From Herbaspirillum rubrisubalbicans (lineage in GTDB: Bacteria; Pseudomonadota; Gammaproteobacteria; Burkholderiales; Burkholderiaceae_D), in the NCBI RefSeq assembly GCF_003719195.1, contig NZ_CP024996.1:2542001-2606000 (forward strand): 64,000 bases of DNA, read 5' to 3'. Position 1 is the first letter of the stretch; each line of letters starts with the position of its first letter. Below are positions 8,792 to 16,443 of this stretch, piece by piece. The translations under genes and the position numbers were made by a program. A model generated the notes under the pieces. The model did not search any database. It had not been told where the DNA came from and worked only from the letters and a program-made list of their open reading frames with translations.

Positions 8792-9757
8792 ATGGACGCC
8801 ACTGCCAGCCTCGACAACACCATCACCAGCAAAGTCCTGGTGCTGGACCGCGACACCGATTGCTACGCCACCATCAAGTCCTTCTGCGAACGTCACCACT
8901 TAGTCGGCCTCAAGGCCCATGAAGAACACGTGATGGCGGTCTTGCGCAGCAACGTCGACCTGGGCGGCATCATGCTCTCCGAAAGCCTGGCCGGCCTGGG
9001 CGAAGGTGGCGGCGGCCTGGGACTGGCGCGCCGCATTCGCGAAGTCCGCCCTGAATTACCCATCTTCCTGCGTCGCCGCCGGGAAAGCGCCGATACCCCG
9101 CTGGCCGAACGCGACAGCGAACTGTTCAGTGCGGTCTATCGCATCGAGGATATCGACGCCTTGGCTCCGGCCGTGGCGGCATCCATCTTCAGTCAGCGCT
9201 ATCCCAACGCGCTGGTGCGCGGCATCGCCGAGATCAGCCGCATGGTGCTGGAGCGCCAGTTCCCTGGCATGAGCGTGGAGATCGAACAGCCTTACCTGGT
9301 GCGCGACCGCATCATCTTCGGCGAAGTGTTCACCTTGATTCCGCTGGAAAGCAGCTGGTGCCGTGGCTACATGATGCTGCAGGCCGAACAGAAGACGCTA
9401 CAGGCGCTGGCCCCCGAAGAGTCGGGCGACTTCCGCAATCTCAACAATGCCCTGGGCGAACTGACCAACCTGATCTGGGGCTGGTTCAAGAACCGCTTCA
9501 TCAACCAGAGCCAGCCGATCCAGCAGTTGAGCCAGGTGCCCATCATCATCAACCATCAGCACCGCTACATTTCCTTCGGTTCGGAAGATGCGCAACTGTG
9601 CTTCAAGTACCTGCTGCGTAAGGGCGATGGCGATGATGCCCCGCTGGTGCTGCTGCAACGCTTCATCTTCAACCTCTCATGGTCACCGGAAGACTTCATC
9701 GAAAACCAGATCTCGGTAGAAGACCTGTTCGAATCGGGCGAGCTGGAGCTGTTCTGA
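8792..9757 (+). CDS. Pseudo-receiver fused to a CheX-like domain
   Basis: A 321-residue protein. Residues ~13-130 look like a response-regulator receiver (VLVLDRDTD at the first strand). Where the phosphoacceptor Asp should be, the strand reads GIMLSESLAG, so Asp is replaced by Ser or Glu and the domain is probably not phosphorylated. Residues ~135-321 form a CheX/CheC-like domain with NALGELTN (Asn219, Glu223, Asn226) and a proline at 250. The ATG at 8792 lies 31 bases after the previous stop. It ends in SGELELF, nearly identical to the tail of the preceding protein. It may be a phosphatase whose receiver serves as a docking module. Confidence 0.75.
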   Translation: MDATASLDNTITSKVLVLDRDTDCYATIKSFCERHHLVGLKAHEEHVMAVLRSNVDLGGIMLSESLAGLGEGGGGLGLARRIREVRPELPIFLRRRRESADTPLAERDSELFSAVYRIEDIDALAPAVAASIFSQRYPNALVRGIAEISRMVLERQFPGMSVEIEQPYLVRDRIIFGEVFTLIPLESSWCRGYMMLQAEQKTLQALAPEESGDFRNLNNALGELTNLIWGWFKNRFINQSQPIQQLSQVPIIINHQHRYISFGSEDAQLCFKYLLRKGDGDDAPLVLLQRFIFNLSWSPEDFIENQISVEDLFESGELELF

Positions 9758-9806
9758 CACGATTCCCCCCTGTAACCTCCCCCCTAGTGAAGAAAGAGAA
9801 TTCAAG

Positions 9807-10175
9807 ATGGCACAAATCCTGGTAGTGGACGATTCGAGCACCGTGCGCGCCGAAGTAGGCGACTTCCTCAAGAAGAACGGCCTGGACGTAGCGCTGGCCG
9901 TGGACGGACGCGATGGCCTCAACAAACTCAAGGGCGACCCGTCCATCAAACTGGTGGTCTCGGACGTGAACATGCCCAACATGGATGGCCTGACCATGGC
10001 CGAAAAGATCCGCAGCGAACTGGGCAATGCCAGCGTGAACATCATCATGCTCACCACCGAGAACTCTCCCATCATGAAGGAACGCGGCAAGGCGGCTGGC
10101 ATCAAGGGGTGGATCGTCAAGCCGTTCAAGGGCGAGGCGGTATTGCCGACCTTCAAGAAGCTGGTGGGCGCTTGA
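9807..10175 (+). CDS. CheY-like single-domain response regulator
   Basis: A 122-residue receiver with all expected residues: the acidic pair Asp8-Asp9 (ILVVDDSSTVR), phosphoacceptor Asp53 (VVSDVNMPNMDG), Thr at 83/84 (MLTTEN) and Lys105 (IVKPF). There is no output domain, so it must act by protein-protein contact. It is the obvious phosphate acceptor of the CheA-like kinase and the substrate of the two CheX-like proteins. It ends the five-gene module and is followed by a hairpin terminator. Whether it reaches the flagellar motor, a pilus or an enzyme is not shown here. Confidence 0.9.
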   Translation: MAQILVVDDSSTVRAEVGDFLKKNGLDVALAVDGRDGLNKLKGDPSIKLVVSDVNMPNMDGLTMAEKIRSELGNASVNIIMLTTENSPIMKERGKAAGIKGWIVKPFKGEAVLPTFKKLVGA

Positions 10176-10224
10176 TGGAGGCGGCCGCGGGATAAGCCTG
10201 GGTTTCCCGTTTAAGCTTGATTGG

Positions 10225-10253
10225 AACGGCCTGCAGTGATGCGGGCCGTTTGA
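10225..10253 (+). terminator. Probable terminator of the chemosensory-like module
   Basis: AACGGCC (10225-10231) pairs with GGCCGTT (10244-10250), giving a 7-bp stem and 12-nt loop. Only a short T-stretch follows, so it is a weak candidate. Its place ~50 bases after the CheY stop supports it. Confidence 0.5.
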
Positions 10254-10305
10254 CTTCGTGATGAGGTTTCAAAAGTCTCCCTCTGACGATAAAGGGTGCT
10301 TGGCG

Positions 10306-11172
10306 TCACAGCTCTTCCAACACCAGCTCAAAGCAGATCAAGACCGGATTGCAGCCCCGCGCCAGCACGCCTTCGCAGACCTGGCCTTGCGGATTGATGA
10401 GCCCGATATCCAGTCGACCCACGCCATTGCGCACTTCACCGGCACGTATGAGGATTTCGGTGGCGCGGTCCTCCAGCACCCGCCCATCCTCGAACTCGGC
10501 GCCGATGATGCTGCCCACGCTACCGCGCACGATGGCATTGCGGATGCCATGGGCGGCGCAGGCTTGTTCGACCGCCATCGTCAAATCCTGGTCGGGGCGG
10601 ATGCGGGCCAGTACCACGCGCTTGCCGCTCGCAGCGGCGGCCTGCTCGGATAGCCGGGTCGGGTAGAACAGGGTGAAATTGGTTTCCGGGTCATGGCGGG
10701 TAGCCATGGTGGCGTCATGCAAGCCCCAGGCCTGCGCCGGCGTGGCGGCGCCCACGATGGTCTTTTCCATCATCAGATGCCCACCCTGGCGCTGAGCGTC
10801 GCGACCGTGCCAGACGGCATGGCAATGCACGAAGGGTTCGCCCTCCTTGCGACCATAGGTGGCACAGGCGTACTCGATGACGGTGCCTTCTTCGATGGCA
10901 TGGGGCGCGCTGTAGAAGGCGGCGTGCTGCTCATCTACGGCCAGCGCGGGCATGAGGAAATGCAATGCAGTCAGTGGCAGATTGGCAAAGCGCACGGTGC
11001 CGCCCGCCAGACCCGCACGCGCCAGCGGCAGGCTGATGGCGTCGCGCAGGTTCAGGCCGGCTTGCAGGGTGAAGTCGAGATGCATGGCTTGGCCCGCGAG
11101 CGAGACGATGCGCTCGGGCTCGGGTGGGCCGGGGTGGCGGACGGTGCGGGTGAAGCTTGGGGCGGTGGGCAT
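10306..11172 (-). CDS. PPC/DUF296-domain protein
   Basis: A 288-residue protein apparently built from two PPC (plant and prokaryote conserved, DUF296) domains. The first half contains PFVHCHAVW, the histidine motif that binds metal in this fold; the second half holds the GSVGSIIGAEF region. Members often form trimers and some bind DNA when joined to an AT-hook, but no AT-hook is seen here. No partner gene is adjacent: it converges with the chemosensory-like module and diverges from a small orphan gene. The cellular function is unknown. A duplicated-domain form is longer than the usual ~140-residue bacterial version. Confidence 0.7.
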   Translation of the reverse strand: MPTAPSFTRTVRHPGPPEPERIVSLAGQAMHLDFTLQAGLNLRDAISLPLARAGLAGGTVRFANLPLTALHFLMPALAVDEQHAAFYSAPHAIEEGTVIEYACATYGRKEGEPFVHCHAVWHGRDAQRQGGHLMMEKTIVGAATPAQAWGLHDATMATRHDPETNFTLFYPTRLSEQAAAASGKRVVLARIRPDQDLTMAVEQACAAHGIRNAIVRGSVGSIIGAEFEDGRVLEDRATEILIRAGEVRNGVGRLDIGLINPQGQVCEGVLARGCNPVLICFELVLEEL

Positions 11173-11280
11173 GGGGGCTCCTGGGGCAGGCGGGCTGCGG
11201 CATCGATGGGCGGTCGGGGTTGTACTCGCTGAGGTGAATTATCGCGCGTTCGCGCAGCGGGGGCGGGTGAATGGTATGCG

Positions 11281-11310
11281 TTGACGCATCCTTTTCACGC
11301 TTGCTATTCT
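11281..11310 (+). promoter_or_regulatory. Candidate sigma-70 promoter
   Basis: TTGACG (11281-11286) and TATTCT (11305-11310) are separated by 18 bases, a reasonable match to -35 and -10 elements. The site lies about 100 bases upstream of the small gene at 11413. Confidence 0.4.
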
Positions 11311-11412
11311 TCAGTACCCATTAGAAATGGGCCCGGGTTTGGCGACTCGAATTCACCCAAGGCGACTTTCCGCCCCACGGCGGGTTTTCTCACCACGACC
11401 CAAGGAGGCAAT

Positions 11413-11721
11413 ATGCCTGATACTCAAACGTCAGAAGTGTCCCGCGCACGCTTATTCAAGTCTTTCTCCTGGCACCACACCGAAGTTCCTCCCTCCGAGA
11501 AGAAGATGCTTGTCGAATACGCCCACGATGTGGGCAATGGAATGGCAACGCTGCTGTCCCTGATGGAGTTCAACGAAATCGAAGCTAGCGACGATAGACC
11601 ATTACTGAGCGCAGTGGATAGAGGGGCGCTGCTGCGCTTGGCAATCACCACGAGCAGGATGCTTGCCAAGGTAGCCGAGGAGCAGATTGACGCAGCCAAC
11701 AAGGCACATCTGCAGCAGTAA
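11413..11721 (+). CDS. Small helical protein of unknown function
   Basis: A 102-residue soluble protein. An excellent AAGGAGG site sits five bases before the ATG, and a terminator follows the stop, so the gene is well supported as a single transcription unit. The sequence is mostly helical (VGNGMATLLSLMEF; LLRLAITTSRMLAKVAEEQ) with no signal peptide or membrane segment. I recognise no domain. Its neighbours, a PPC protein and a fluoride-resistance unit, give no hint of its role. Confidence 0.75.
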   Translation: MPDTQTSEVSRARLFKSFSWHHTEVPPSEKKMLVEYAHDVGNGMATLLSLMEFNEIEASDDRPLLSAVDRGALLRLAITTSRMLAKVAEEQIDAANKAHLQQ

Positions 11722-11760
11722 TCTTGGCAACACGGGAGCGATGTATTGCCTACCATCTGC

Positions 11761-11806
11761 AAGCTCTCTCATGTGGTTCGTGGCCATATCGAGGGAGCTT
11801 GTTTTT
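11761..11806 (+). terminator. Rho-independent terminator
   Basis: AAGCTCTCTC (11761-11770) pairs with GAGGGAGCTT (11791-11800), a 10-bp stem with one G-U pair, followed by GTTTTT. It lies 40 bases after the stop of the small gene. Confidence 0.85.
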
Positions 11807-11936
11807 GATGCTTAAGCTGAAGTTTCACGCAGGATAAGACCGCTCGCGCCCATCCCGCGGCCTCTGCGCCAAGCCTTCACCGAGCAAGGTGAACAATTCT
11901 TCCAGCATCCCTATCCCTAGCAACCGCCGGCAACCG

Positions 11937-12284
11937 TCACGACTGCTCCAGCGGCAACTCGCAGCTCAACAGCACCGCCCTGACCTTGTCCAGTTCCTCC
12001 CGGTGATCGTGCAGGAAGCGGCGCAGGCGCGCTTCGCTGTCCAGCAATTCCAGGCACTGCGGATGACGCATGGCGCTGACCTCGGGATGGAGATGGCTCA
12101 TCTTTTCGCCCGGTAGATAACCGGCACTGATGGGCTGCAAGGTGACCTGGGCGATGCCCGCACGATGGGCCACGGCCACCAGGTGCCGGGCCAGGGCCGG
12201 GGCCGACAGGCGGTGCCAGAAACGGGTCGCCCGGGCGCGCGCGGCCAGCGGGAAGTACAGCCGCAGTACGGTGATGTCATTCAT
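11937..12284 (-). CDS. DUF190 protein linked to a fluoride transporter
   Basis: A 115-residue protein of the DUF190 family, a small PII-like ferredoxin-fold protein. It starts MNDITVLRLYFP and includes VTLQPISAGYLPGEKM in the middle. DUF190 genes are frequently found beside fluoride exporters (CrcB or CLC-F). Here its ATG overlaps the stop of the CLC-F gene by four bases, so they are co-translated, and both lie downstream of a fluoride riboswitch. A role in regulating or assisting fluoride export is likely from context; the biochemical function is not known to me. Confidence 0.85.
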   Translation of the reverse strand: MNDITVLRLYFPLAARARATRFWHRLSAPALARHLVAVAHRAGIAQVTLQPISAGYLPGEKMSHLHPEVSAMRHPQCLELLDSEARLRRFLHDHREELDKVRAVLLSCELPLEQS

Positions 12285-13606
12285 GGCGCATTGCCTCCCT
12301 CGGCAGCCGCCTGTTCCAGCTCACGCTTGCGCTGGGTCTTGTAGGCGTTGACCTCGGCGATCTTGATGCCTTCCGGCAGCGGAACGTGCTTGGTCTGGCT
12401 CACGCGTTGCGCATGATAGATGCCGGTATGCCCCGAGAACAGATAGGCCACCACGCAAGCCAGGGCGGCAAAGGGGCCGATGTCCGGGCCGAACAGTTCG
12501 ATGGCCATGATGGTGGAGGCAATCGGTGTGTTGGCCGCGCCCGCAAACACGGCCACGAAGCCGATGCCAGCCAGCATCGAGAAGGGCAGATGCAGCAGCG
12601 GGGCCATGGCGTTGCCGAGGGTGGCGCCGATGTAGAACAGGGGCGTGACTTCGCCGCCCTTGAAGCCGGTACCCAGCGAGGTCACGGTGAAGAGCATCTT
12701 GCCCAGGAAATCCCAGGGCGCCAGGGGATGCTGGAAGGCTTCCACGATGACCGGGATGCCCAGGCCGATGTAGCGATGCGTGCCCACCGCCCAGACCGCC
12801 AGGGCCACCACCAGCCCGCCGATGAAGGGGCGCAGCGGGGCGTAGCTGACGTGGCGCTTCATGAAGGCAGAGAGGCGGTGGGTGCTGTTGGCAAACACCA
12901 TGCCGACCAGGCCGAAGACCACCCCCGCGACGATGACTGCACCCACGCTCCACCAGGCGATGGGCGCGCTGCCGCTCATGGCGTAGTGGGTGTGATGCAC
13001 GCCCCAGGCCAGGCCGACCTGGTCGGCCACGATGGCCGAGACGAAGCAGGGCAGGATGGCGTCGTAACGCATCCGGCCGATGGCCAGTACTTCCAGACCG
13101 AACAGGGCGCCGGCCATCGGCGTGCCGAACACCGAGGCAAAGCCGGCGCTGATACCGGCCATGAGCAGCAGGCGGCGCTCTTCCTGGCGCAGGCGCAGTA
13201 CATGGGTCAACTGGTCGGCCAGTGCGCCGCCCATCTGCACGGCCGTGCCTTCGCGGCCCACCGAGGCGCCGAAGAGGTGCGACATGACGGTGCCGAACAA
13301 CACCAGCGGTACCATGCGCAGCGGGATCACCTTCTTGGGGTCATGGATTTCATCGATGAGCAGGTTGTTGCCGGCTTCCACCGGCTTGCCGGTATGCAGG
13401 TACAGCCAGCCGACCGCAAAGCCGCCCAGCGGCAGCAGCCAGAGAATCCAGGGGTGCGCCTCGCGCCACTGGGTGGCGTATTCCAGCGAAAACAGGAAAA
13501 AGGCCGAGGCCGAGCCCGCCAGGACCGCGATCAGGCAGGCGATGAGGCACCATTTGGCGATGTAGGGCAGCAGGTAGAGCTGTTCCGGGTATTTGAAATG
13601 TTTCAT
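12281..13606 (-). CDS. CLC-type fluoride/proton antiporter (CLC-F)
   Basis: A 441-residue CLC-family membrane transporter, predicted to export fluoride in exchange for protons. The first CLC motif, normally GSGIP in chloride transporters, reads EAGNNLLIDEIH (77-88), as in the fluoride-specific branch. The gating-glutamate motif GREGT (117-121, Glu119) is intact. About ten further hydrophobic helices follow. I chose the ATG at 13606 (MKHFKYPEQL); an upstream ATG at 13663 would put coding sequence into the riboswitch expression platform. It is the first gene of a two-gene operon with DUF190, preceded by a fluoride riboswitch. Specificity is inferred from the motif and riboswitch together. Confidence 0.93.
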   Translation of the reverse strand: MKHFKYPEQLYLLPYIAKWCLIACLIAVLAGSASAFFLFSLEYATQWREAHPWILWLLPLGGFAVGWLYLHTGKPVEAGNNLLIDEIHDPKKVIPLRMVPLVLFGTVMSHLFGASVGREGTAVQMGGALADQLTHVLRLRQEERRLLLMAGISAGFASVFGTPMAGALFGLEVLAIGRMRYDAILPCFVSAIVADQVGLAWGVHHTHYAMSGSAPIAWWSVGAVIVAGVVFGLVGMVFANSTHRLSAFMKRHVSYAPLRPFIGGLVVALAVWAVGTHRYIGLGIPVIVEAFQHPLAPWDFLGKMLFTVTSLGTGFKGGEVTPLFYIGATLGNAMAPLLHLPFSMLAGIGFVAVFAGAANTPIASTIMAIELFGPDIGPFAALACVVAYLFSGHTGIYHAQRVSQTKHVPLPEGIKIAEVNAYKTQRKRELEQAAAEGGNAP

Positions 13607-13631
13607 GTGAACCAGGGGTCGAGTGGATCGT

Positions 13632-13704
13632 CCTGGCACACGGAGCGGTGCGCGAAGCATCAAGGCGAACGCCTACAGCCCCGGGGTGCCAGGTCACTGT
13701 AGGC
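13632..13704 (-). promoter_or_regulatory. Riboswitch expression platform
   Basis: On the minus strand the aptamer's 3' end GCCTACAG (13704-13697) can instead pair with CTGTAGGC (13678-13671), which would break the aptamer. A second pair, CCTGGCAC/GTGCCAGG (13693-13686 with 13639-13632), encloses the region. No T-run follows, so control of translation or Rho access seems likelier than intrinsic termination. Confidence 0.6.
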
Positions 13705-13757
13705 ATCATCAGCCCCAACGTGAAGTTGGTGGCGGTTAGAGGAGGAATGCCATCTCC
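13697..13757 (-). ncRNA. Fluoride riboswitch aptamer (crcB motif)
   Basis: Read on the minus strand, the segment has the expected order: GGAGATGGCATTCCTCC, then TCTAACCGCC, a small stem CCAAC/GTTGG, then GGGCTGATGATGCCTACAG. GGCAT of the first part can pair with ATGCC of the last. This matches the fluoride riboswitch layout (GGNGATGG...CCNCC, AAC-GCC, GGCTGATG). It lies ~90 bases upstream of the CLC-F start, which is itself independent evidence. Fluoride binding would switch on the CLC-F/DUF190 operon. Confidence 0.93.
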
Positions 13758-13949
13758 TTGACCGCGATAGTAGCAATTTAGAAGCTCATCGACAACTTGT
13801 TGTTGTCATGAGTGGACATCCTCGAAGACACTTGCACCTGCCAAGCTTGCCAGGTGCAGGAACGTATCGAGCCCTGGTCGTTCCAATTTCCGAACGCCAC
13901 CTCTGCCTGGTGGCAGCGATATCAACGACAAGGAATAGGGGGCGCGCCA

Positions 13950-15062
13950 GTGAAAACCTTCCATTGCGACAATTGCGGCCTGCAAGTCTTCTTTGAAAAC
14001 ACCGTCTGCGGCAATTGCGGGTGGATGCTGGGTTATCAGCCCGAGTTGCAGGCCATTGCCAGCTTTTTGCCATTGGAGCCGGATGCGCCGCCGGCTCAAG
14101 AGGTGGCTGCCGAGCCCGGGCCAGGGCCAGGCCGCTGGCGTAGCGTCAGGCCGGACAATGAAGGCCGGGTATTCAAGCAATGCCTGAACTATTGGCGCGA
14201 GAACATCTGCAACTGGATGCTCGACGCGCGCGAAGCGCATGAGCTGTGCGCCTCCTGCCGCCTGACCCGGGTGATTCCGACGCTGGATGAAGGAAATAAC
14301 CGCGTGCTCTGGAGCCGTCTGGAAACGGCCAAGCGGCGCCTGCTGCATTCGCTGTGGACCTTGCGCTTGCAGCCGGTGCCGAAGATGGAAGATGAAGAAA
14401 CGGGTCTGGCCTTCGAGTTCCTGCAGGACCAGCCGCATGGCGAACGGGTGCTGACGGGGCACGCCGATGGCGTCATCACCATCAACATCGCCGAGGCCGA
14501 TCCGGCCTATCGGGAGCAGGCGCGCGAGCAGATGGCCGAGCCCTATCGCACGCTGCTGGGGCATTTCCGGCATGAGAGCGGACATTACTATTTCGACCGG
14601 CTGGTGGCGCCGAGCGAGTGGCTGGCACCTTTCCGACAAAAGTTCGGCGACGAACGCCAGGACTACGGCGCGGCCCTGAAAACCCATTACGAAAACGGCC
14701 CGCGCCCCGACTGGGAAGAAAACTTCGTCAGCGCCTATGCCAGCAGCCACCCTTGGGAAGACTGGGCCGAGACCTGGGCCCATTATCTTCATATGTTCGA
14801 TACGCTGGAGACCGCCTATGCCTGCGGCGTGCAGTTGCGGCCGCGGCACGAGGGCGAACAGAAGCTGGTGATCAAGGCGCCGCCCGTGGCTGCGGGCTCC
14901 TTCGATGAGCTGGTTCGCGAGTGGTTCGCCTTGACCTATGTGCTCAACAGCCTGAACCGCAGCATCGGGATGCCGGATTCCTATCCCTTCACCTTGACTA
15001 CGCCGGTGCTGGAGAAGCTGCGTTTCGTGCATGAGGTGCTCAATGCCGGCACGCCGGCTTGA
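13950..15062 (+). CDS. Zinc-ribbon metallopeptidase-like protein
   Basis: A 370-residue protein of the putative zinc-binding metallopeptidase (DUF2248-like) family. The GTG at 13950 was chosen because family members begin with the sequence encoded there (KTFHCDNCG) and AGGAATAGGGGG lies just upstream. Two Cys pairs at residues 6/9 and 20/23 form a zinc ribbon. The catalytic region has HESGH (208-212) and a later DWAETWAHY (271-279) that would supply Glu274 as a third ligand. There is no signal peptide, so it is cytoplasmic. The substrate is unknown. It lies just upstream of the type VI cargo genes but is not obviously part of them. Confidence 0.8.
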   Translation: MKTFHCDNCGLQVFFENTVCGNCGWMLGYQPELQAIASFLPLEPDAPPAQEVAAEPGPGPGRWRSVRPDNEGRVFKQCLNYWRENICNWMLDAREAHELCASCRLTRVIPTLDEGNNRVLWSRLETAKRRLLHSLWTLRLQPVPKMEDEETGLAFEFLQDQPHGERVLTGHADGVITINIAEADPAYREQAREQMAEPYRTLLGHFRHESGHYYFDRLVAPSEWLAPFRQKFGDERQDYGAALKTHYENGPRPDWEENFVSAYASSHPWEDWAETWAHYLHMFDTLETAYACGVQLRPRHEGEQKLVIKAPPVAAGSFDELVREWFALTYVLNSLNRSIGMPDSYPFTLTTPVLEKLRFVHEVLNAGTPA

Positions 15063-15177
15063 GGCTCGTAGAATTTCGATTTTTACCGGGTGATTGAATT
15101 GGGCGGGGAGTCATTCTCCTTGCTGCGACTCGAAGCGGCTCATCAATTCCAGCAGAGGCGCTGGCAAGGAGAGTCGC

Positions 15178-15594
15178 ATGGGGCAGGCATTCATCGTTGT
15201 CGGTGACAAGACCAGTCATGGTGGCACGGTCATCACTGGCGACCAGACATTTCTCGTTCATGGCAAGGCCGTCGCGCGGGTCGGCGACTTGACCAGCTGT
15301 CCCAAATGCAAGGGGACATTTCCTATCACATCCGGTGCGGGCGATATGAAGTCCAGAGGGCAGGCACCCGCGCGCGACGGGGATCGCACGGCCTGTGGTG
15401 CCACGCTCATTGCCAGCCAGGGCGTGGCCACCCACTCGGAGGGCCAAGCTGCTGGCCAGGCTGCGCCTGCTGAGGCGGCTGCCAGCGGCAATGACCGGAT
15501 GGTCTCGCCAGCGTCTTCTTCGTCTTCTTCCATTTGTCTGCCTTGCCTGGCTGCCGCAGCGCAGTCTGGCCAGAGCTTGATGGTGCGCACATGA
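15178..15594 (+). CDS. PAAR-domain protein (type VI secretion spike tip)
   Basis: A 138-residue PAAR protein that would sharpen the VgrG spike and carry cargo. It begins MGQAFIVVGDKTSHGG and continues with VARVGDLTSCPKC and APARDGDRTACGATL, the loop repeats of the PAAR fold with the His and Cys residues that bind zinc. A serine-rich tail follows at ~110-118, then a Cys-containing end. AAGGAG precedes the ATG. The stop overlaps the start of the DUF4123 gene (ATGA). No VgrG or other structural type VI gene lies in the window, so this is an orphan cargo island. Confidence 0.9.
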   Translation: MGQAFIVVGDKTSHGGTVITGDQTFLVHGKAVARVGDLTSCPKCKGTFPITSGAGDMKSRGQAPARDGDRTACGATLIASQGVATHSEGQAAGQAAPAEAAASGNDRMVSPASSSSSSICLPCLAAAAQSGQSLMVRT

Positions 15595-16094
15595 GTGCGT
15601 CATGGCTGCATGGCCGGATCAAACCCTTGCCGGAGCCGTTGCCGGGTGAGCACCTGCATGTACTGGTCGACGGATTTCACTACGCAGAGATGGACTTTGC
15701 GGAGCGCTTGGCTGACCAGCCGGGCGCATGGGGCTTGTTCGACGGGACTGAAGAAGAGTCACTCATCGACAGTGGCCCCTGGTTGCTGGCGGTGCAATGG
15801 CAATCCGAGGCGTTTTGCCAACAGTTGCTTGCCCTGGAGCGCGGCAGGCCGTCTGTTTCCTGGCTCTATGCAGCGCTTGGCACGGCTGAACTCGCTCAAC
15901 AATTGCAGGCGCGCTTGGATCTTCATTTGCCGGATGGCCGTTCGGCCCTGGTCCGGTATTGGGATCCGCGCGTGCTGGCGACGCTGGCGCGGCGGCTCGA
16001 TGAGGCGCAGCGCATGAGCTTCTTTGACTCCATCCGGGAATGGCATTTTCTGCTGGACGGCCGTCCCGTTCATATTGGACGTGATCATGATTGA
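15591..16094 (+). CDS. DUF4123 type VI effector adaptor
   Basis: A 167-residue protein of the DUF4123 family, chaperones that load effectors onto VgrG or PAAR. Visible family features are HLHVLVDGFHYAEMDF near the start, the central GPWLLAVQW segment and the late RYWDPRVLATL. It sits between the PAAR gene (4-bp overlap) and a small gene (8-bp overlap) in the same operon as the nuclease toxin, so its client is almost certainly that toxin. The assignment rests on these motifs and on the operon. Confidence 0.85.
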   Translation: MSASWLHGRIKPLPEPLPGEHLHVLVDGFHYAEMDFAERLADQPGAWGLFDGTEEESLIDSGPWLLAVQWQSEAFCQQLLALERGRPSVSWLYAALGTAELAQQLQARLDLHLPDGRSALVRYWDPRVLATLARRLDEAQRMSFFDSIREWHFLLDGRPVHIGRDHD

Positions 16095-16443
16095 ACTCAG
16101 CCCTGAGCAATACCAGCAGTTTCTGGAAAGCGATACCCAACACTTCATTGCCGCCGCCGCTGACCAGTACCTTGCGGCTCATGAAGAGATGCGCAGCGAC
16201 CCCGGCCGAGCCGAGGTGGTGGAACGGATGCGCACGGCCTTTGAGCGAGGCCGCGCCATCGGTTTCACCTCGACGTCGCATCTGCTCTACATGATGACCC
16301 TGGAGGCCGGGGCGCCGGGCTTGTTCGGCGACGAACTGATTCGCTGCTACCTGAGCAAACCGGGGGCGACGCCGGAACAGAGGCTGGACGACTTCGACGC
16401 CATTTTTACCAACGAACTGCAACGCATGAAGGAGAAAAAATAA
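16087..16443 (+). CDS. Small type VI-island protein of unknown function
   Basis: A 118-residue, largely helical soluble protein starting MIELSPEQYQQFL. It overlaps the DUF4123 gene by eight bases and the toxin gene by one (TAATG), so it is translated within the same operon. I do not recognise a named domain. Its place between adaptor and toxin suggests a co-chaperone or toxin-loading partner. It could also be an accessory immunity factor, but immunity genes normally follow the toxin, as Imm52 does here. Confidence 0.7.
   Translation: MIELSPEQYQQFLESDTQHFIAAAADQYLAAHEEMRSDPGRAEVVERMRTAFERGRAIGFTSTSHLLYMMTLEAGAPGLFGDELIRCYLSKPGATPEQRLDDFDAIFTNELQRMKEKK

Noticed and set aside
13607..13663. CLC-F translation from the ATG at 13663
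   Set aside because: It would place coding sequence inside the riboswitch expression platform, and the extra residues (MMLRAPLRVPG) look unlike the family start.
13812..13949. An amino-terminal extension of the zinc metallopeptidase
   Set aside because: The family starts at the zinc ribbon (KTFHCDNCG), and the GTG at 13950 has a purine-rich ribosome-binding site. Nothing supports the extra 46 residues.
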